NCBI GenBank assembly: GCA_038228485.1
Contig: JBBRPG010000116.1
Span: 1 to 12,666, forward strand
Direction of reading: 5' to 3'
Source: DATARH01 sp038228485
Lineage (GTDB): Bacteria > Pseudomonadota > Alphaproteobacteria > ATCC43930 > CGMCC-115725
DNA: 12,666 nucleotides
Part shown: one piece after another, positions 11,861-12,666 of the stretch
Layout: each line of letters begins with the position of its first letter
Position numbering within the stretch: position 1 is the stretch's first letter
Notes under the pieces: model-generated
Told to the model about the DNA's origin: nothing
The model's input: only the letters and a program-made list of their open reading frames with translations
Databases searched by the model: none
Translations under genes and position numbers: made by a program

Positions 11861-12249
11861 CCGGCTATCTTAAACACCATCCCGGCGGCGGCCGGGACCC
11901 ATTTTTGGCTTGAGGCGCGCGTCTGCTACGACCGAAGGGAGCGGCCGAGGGGCGGCTGTCCAATTCTGACGTTGGCAATAAGGCCAGTTCTCTTTTTCCG
12001 ACGATGGCGCTGACGCAACTCTGCCCGCCGCAGGACGGCTGGGCGCGCTCACCTCCGCAGAGGACTCCATCGACGACGAGGAATGACCGGTCTGTTGCGG
12101 GTGACGCGCCGCGCTGCGGATCAAATGTAGTGACGCGCGGGTTGCGATCTAATACATCGGTGTTTCGATTGTGAAGCTGCCGCCGGCATATCATGCGGCC
12201 TGGGGCGACCGGGCGGGGCGGCGCTGCGCCGAGGGGTTGGGTCTCGCCG
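11861..12249. other. 389-base gene-free gap between the dehydratase and lipoprotein genes
   Basis: No convincing gene on either strand. It contains a hairpin at 11880-11897 (TCCCGGC-GGCG-GCCGGGA, followed on the plus strand by CCCATTTTT), which would lie in the 5' leader of the dehydratase mRNA on the minus strand. 11934-12100 has lower GC with no long reading frame of known family; it reminds me of the degenerate dispersed blocks seen in intergenic regions of some Hyphomicrobiales, but I cannot confirm this. 12101-12157 is an imperfect tandem duplication (listed separately). No clear promoter pair was found for the lipoprotein gene. Confidence 0.5.
12101..12157 (+). repeat. Imperfect tandem direct repeat, two units of about 29 bases
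   Basis: Both units start with GTGACGCGC (12101-12109 and 12130-12138), continue through TGCGGATCAAAT in unit 1 and TGCGATCTAAT in unit 2, and abut directly. It lies about 90 bases before the lipoprotein start. It could be a duplicated operator or a local slippage product. Confidence 0.5.
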
Positions 12250-12666
12250 ATGACAATGCGCAGGGCCCGCCGCCGTCTTGGCGGGCCGGCAACAGGGCCT
12301 GGGGGTTGGCTCCGGGTCTGTCTTGCGATGGTGCTGGCGGCCGGGTTTGCCGGGTGCAGCCCGATCGAGACGCTGCGCTCGGTGCGCGGGCTCGACAAGA
12401 ACGACCCCGACCCGGCGACGGCCCCGTTCGGCGAGAACATCGCCAAGTCGGAAGCCGGCTCTTATCCGAACCTCGCCAGCGTGCCGCCGCCGCCGGTCCT
12501 GACCAGCACCACGGCGGAGCGCAAAACCCTTGCCGAGGGGCTGACCGCGGCCGGGGCGAGCGCCCAAAAGCCCGACGCCAGCGGCACCCGCGGCTCGGCG
12601 GCGAGCGGCCCGGTGCCGCCGCCGCCGCCGATCCCGCCCTCGCTCGCCGCGGCCGAGGCCCCGGCC
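12250..12666 (+). CDS. Proline-rich lipoprotein, N-terminal part (runs off the window)
   Basis: 139 residues visible, open to the edge. A basic N-terminus (MTMRRARRRLGG) is followed by a hydrophobic stretch LRVCLAMVLAAGFAGC; FAGC is an acceptable lipobox, making C36 the likely lipidated cysteine, so the protein should be anchored in the outer or inner membrane. The mature part is disordered and rich in Pro/Ala: GSYPNLASVPPPPVLTST then TAERKTLAEGLTAAGA and GPVPPPPPIPPS. The YPNLAxVP and ER-xLxEGL pattern recalls alphaproteobacterial envelope lipoproteins that often carry a C-terminal OmpA-like peptidoglycan-binding domain, but that part is not in the window. The start is uncertain: ATG 12256 and an in-frame ATG at 12193 are alternatives, and none has a good ribosome site. 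Codon bias matches the genome. Confidence 0.75.
   Translation, partial: MTMRRARRRLGGPATGPGGWLRVCLAMVLAAGFAGCSPIETLRSVRGLDKNDPDPATAPFGENIAKSEAGSYPNLASVPPPPVLTSTTAERKTLAEGLTAAGASAQKPDASGTRGSAASGPVPPPPPIPPSLAAAEAPA

Noticed and set aside
10829..12013. Plus-strand open frame of 394 codons
   Set aside because: Antisense to the well-supported dehydratase gene; no domain recognised, and it begins inside a repeat.
11940..12120. Minus-strand frame encoding a possible small protein
   Set aside because: Low-complexity Ser/Arg/Pro translation, no ribosome site and no family; treated as intergenic.
1..12666. CRISPR array, prophage or toxin-antitoxin pair
   Set aside because: No regularly spaced direct repeats, and no integrase, transposase or toxin-like small gene pair was seen; the HK97-fold gene is an encapsulin, not a phage capsid gene.

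Overview
The window is GC-rich DNA from an alphaproteobacterium. The evidence is an ATP12-family F1-ATPase chaperone (in bacteria largely confined to this class), an encapsulated ferritin of the Rhodospirillum rubrum type, and high G/C at third codon positions. The order (Rhodospirillales versus Hyphomicrobiales) cannot be fixed from the sequence. It looks chromosomal. I see no prophage, transposase, CRISPR array or plasmid function, but it is rich in short palindromic repeats.

Layout. 1-299 (-): start of the propionyl-CoA carboxylase beta subunit. 452-835 (+): a small carboxymuconolactone-decarboxylase-family protein, divergent from it. 849-3991 (-): a housekeeping block in the order rarA, RluA-type pseudouridine synthase, ATP12 chaperone; the last two overlap by 4 bases, and a long palindromic repeat sits between rarA and the synthase gene. 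4181-4858 (-): lipB, separated from rarA by a cluster of four strong hairpins. 4921-5007 (+): tRNA-Leu(GAG). 5101-5460 (+): a small secreted protein. About 5453-5695 (-): the 5' relic of an acyltransferase-3 gene. 5810-8294 (+): isovaleryl-CoA dehydrogenase, a 62-residue unknown protein, and a second acyl-CoA dehydrogenase broken by one frameshift near 7259. 8408-9605 (+): encapsulated ferritin (EncFtn) and its encapsulin shell. 9712-11860 (-): a FAD-dependent amine/amino-acid oxidase-like gene and a PLP-dependent threonine/serine-dehydratase-like gene. 12250 to the edge (+): start of a proline-rich lipoprotein.

How the genes work together. pccB, ivd and the second acyl-CoA dehydrogenase point to branched-chain amino acid and propionyl-CoA catabolism. 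The most distinctive system is the two-gene iron-storage nanocompartment at 8408-9605. The EncFtn protein keeps the ferroxidase residues known from R. rubrum and ends in a cargo-loading peptide, and the shell gene follows 4 bases later with its Shine-Dalgarno inside the EncFtn 3' end. This class of compartment is already described; what may be new is the local context.

Repeats. Three unrelated palindromic families occur. One (9628-9705 and 10824-10899) is present twice, flanking the oxidase gene. Its two copies differ by paired changes that keep the hairpin, and one copy supplies the last four codons and stop of the dehydratase gene.
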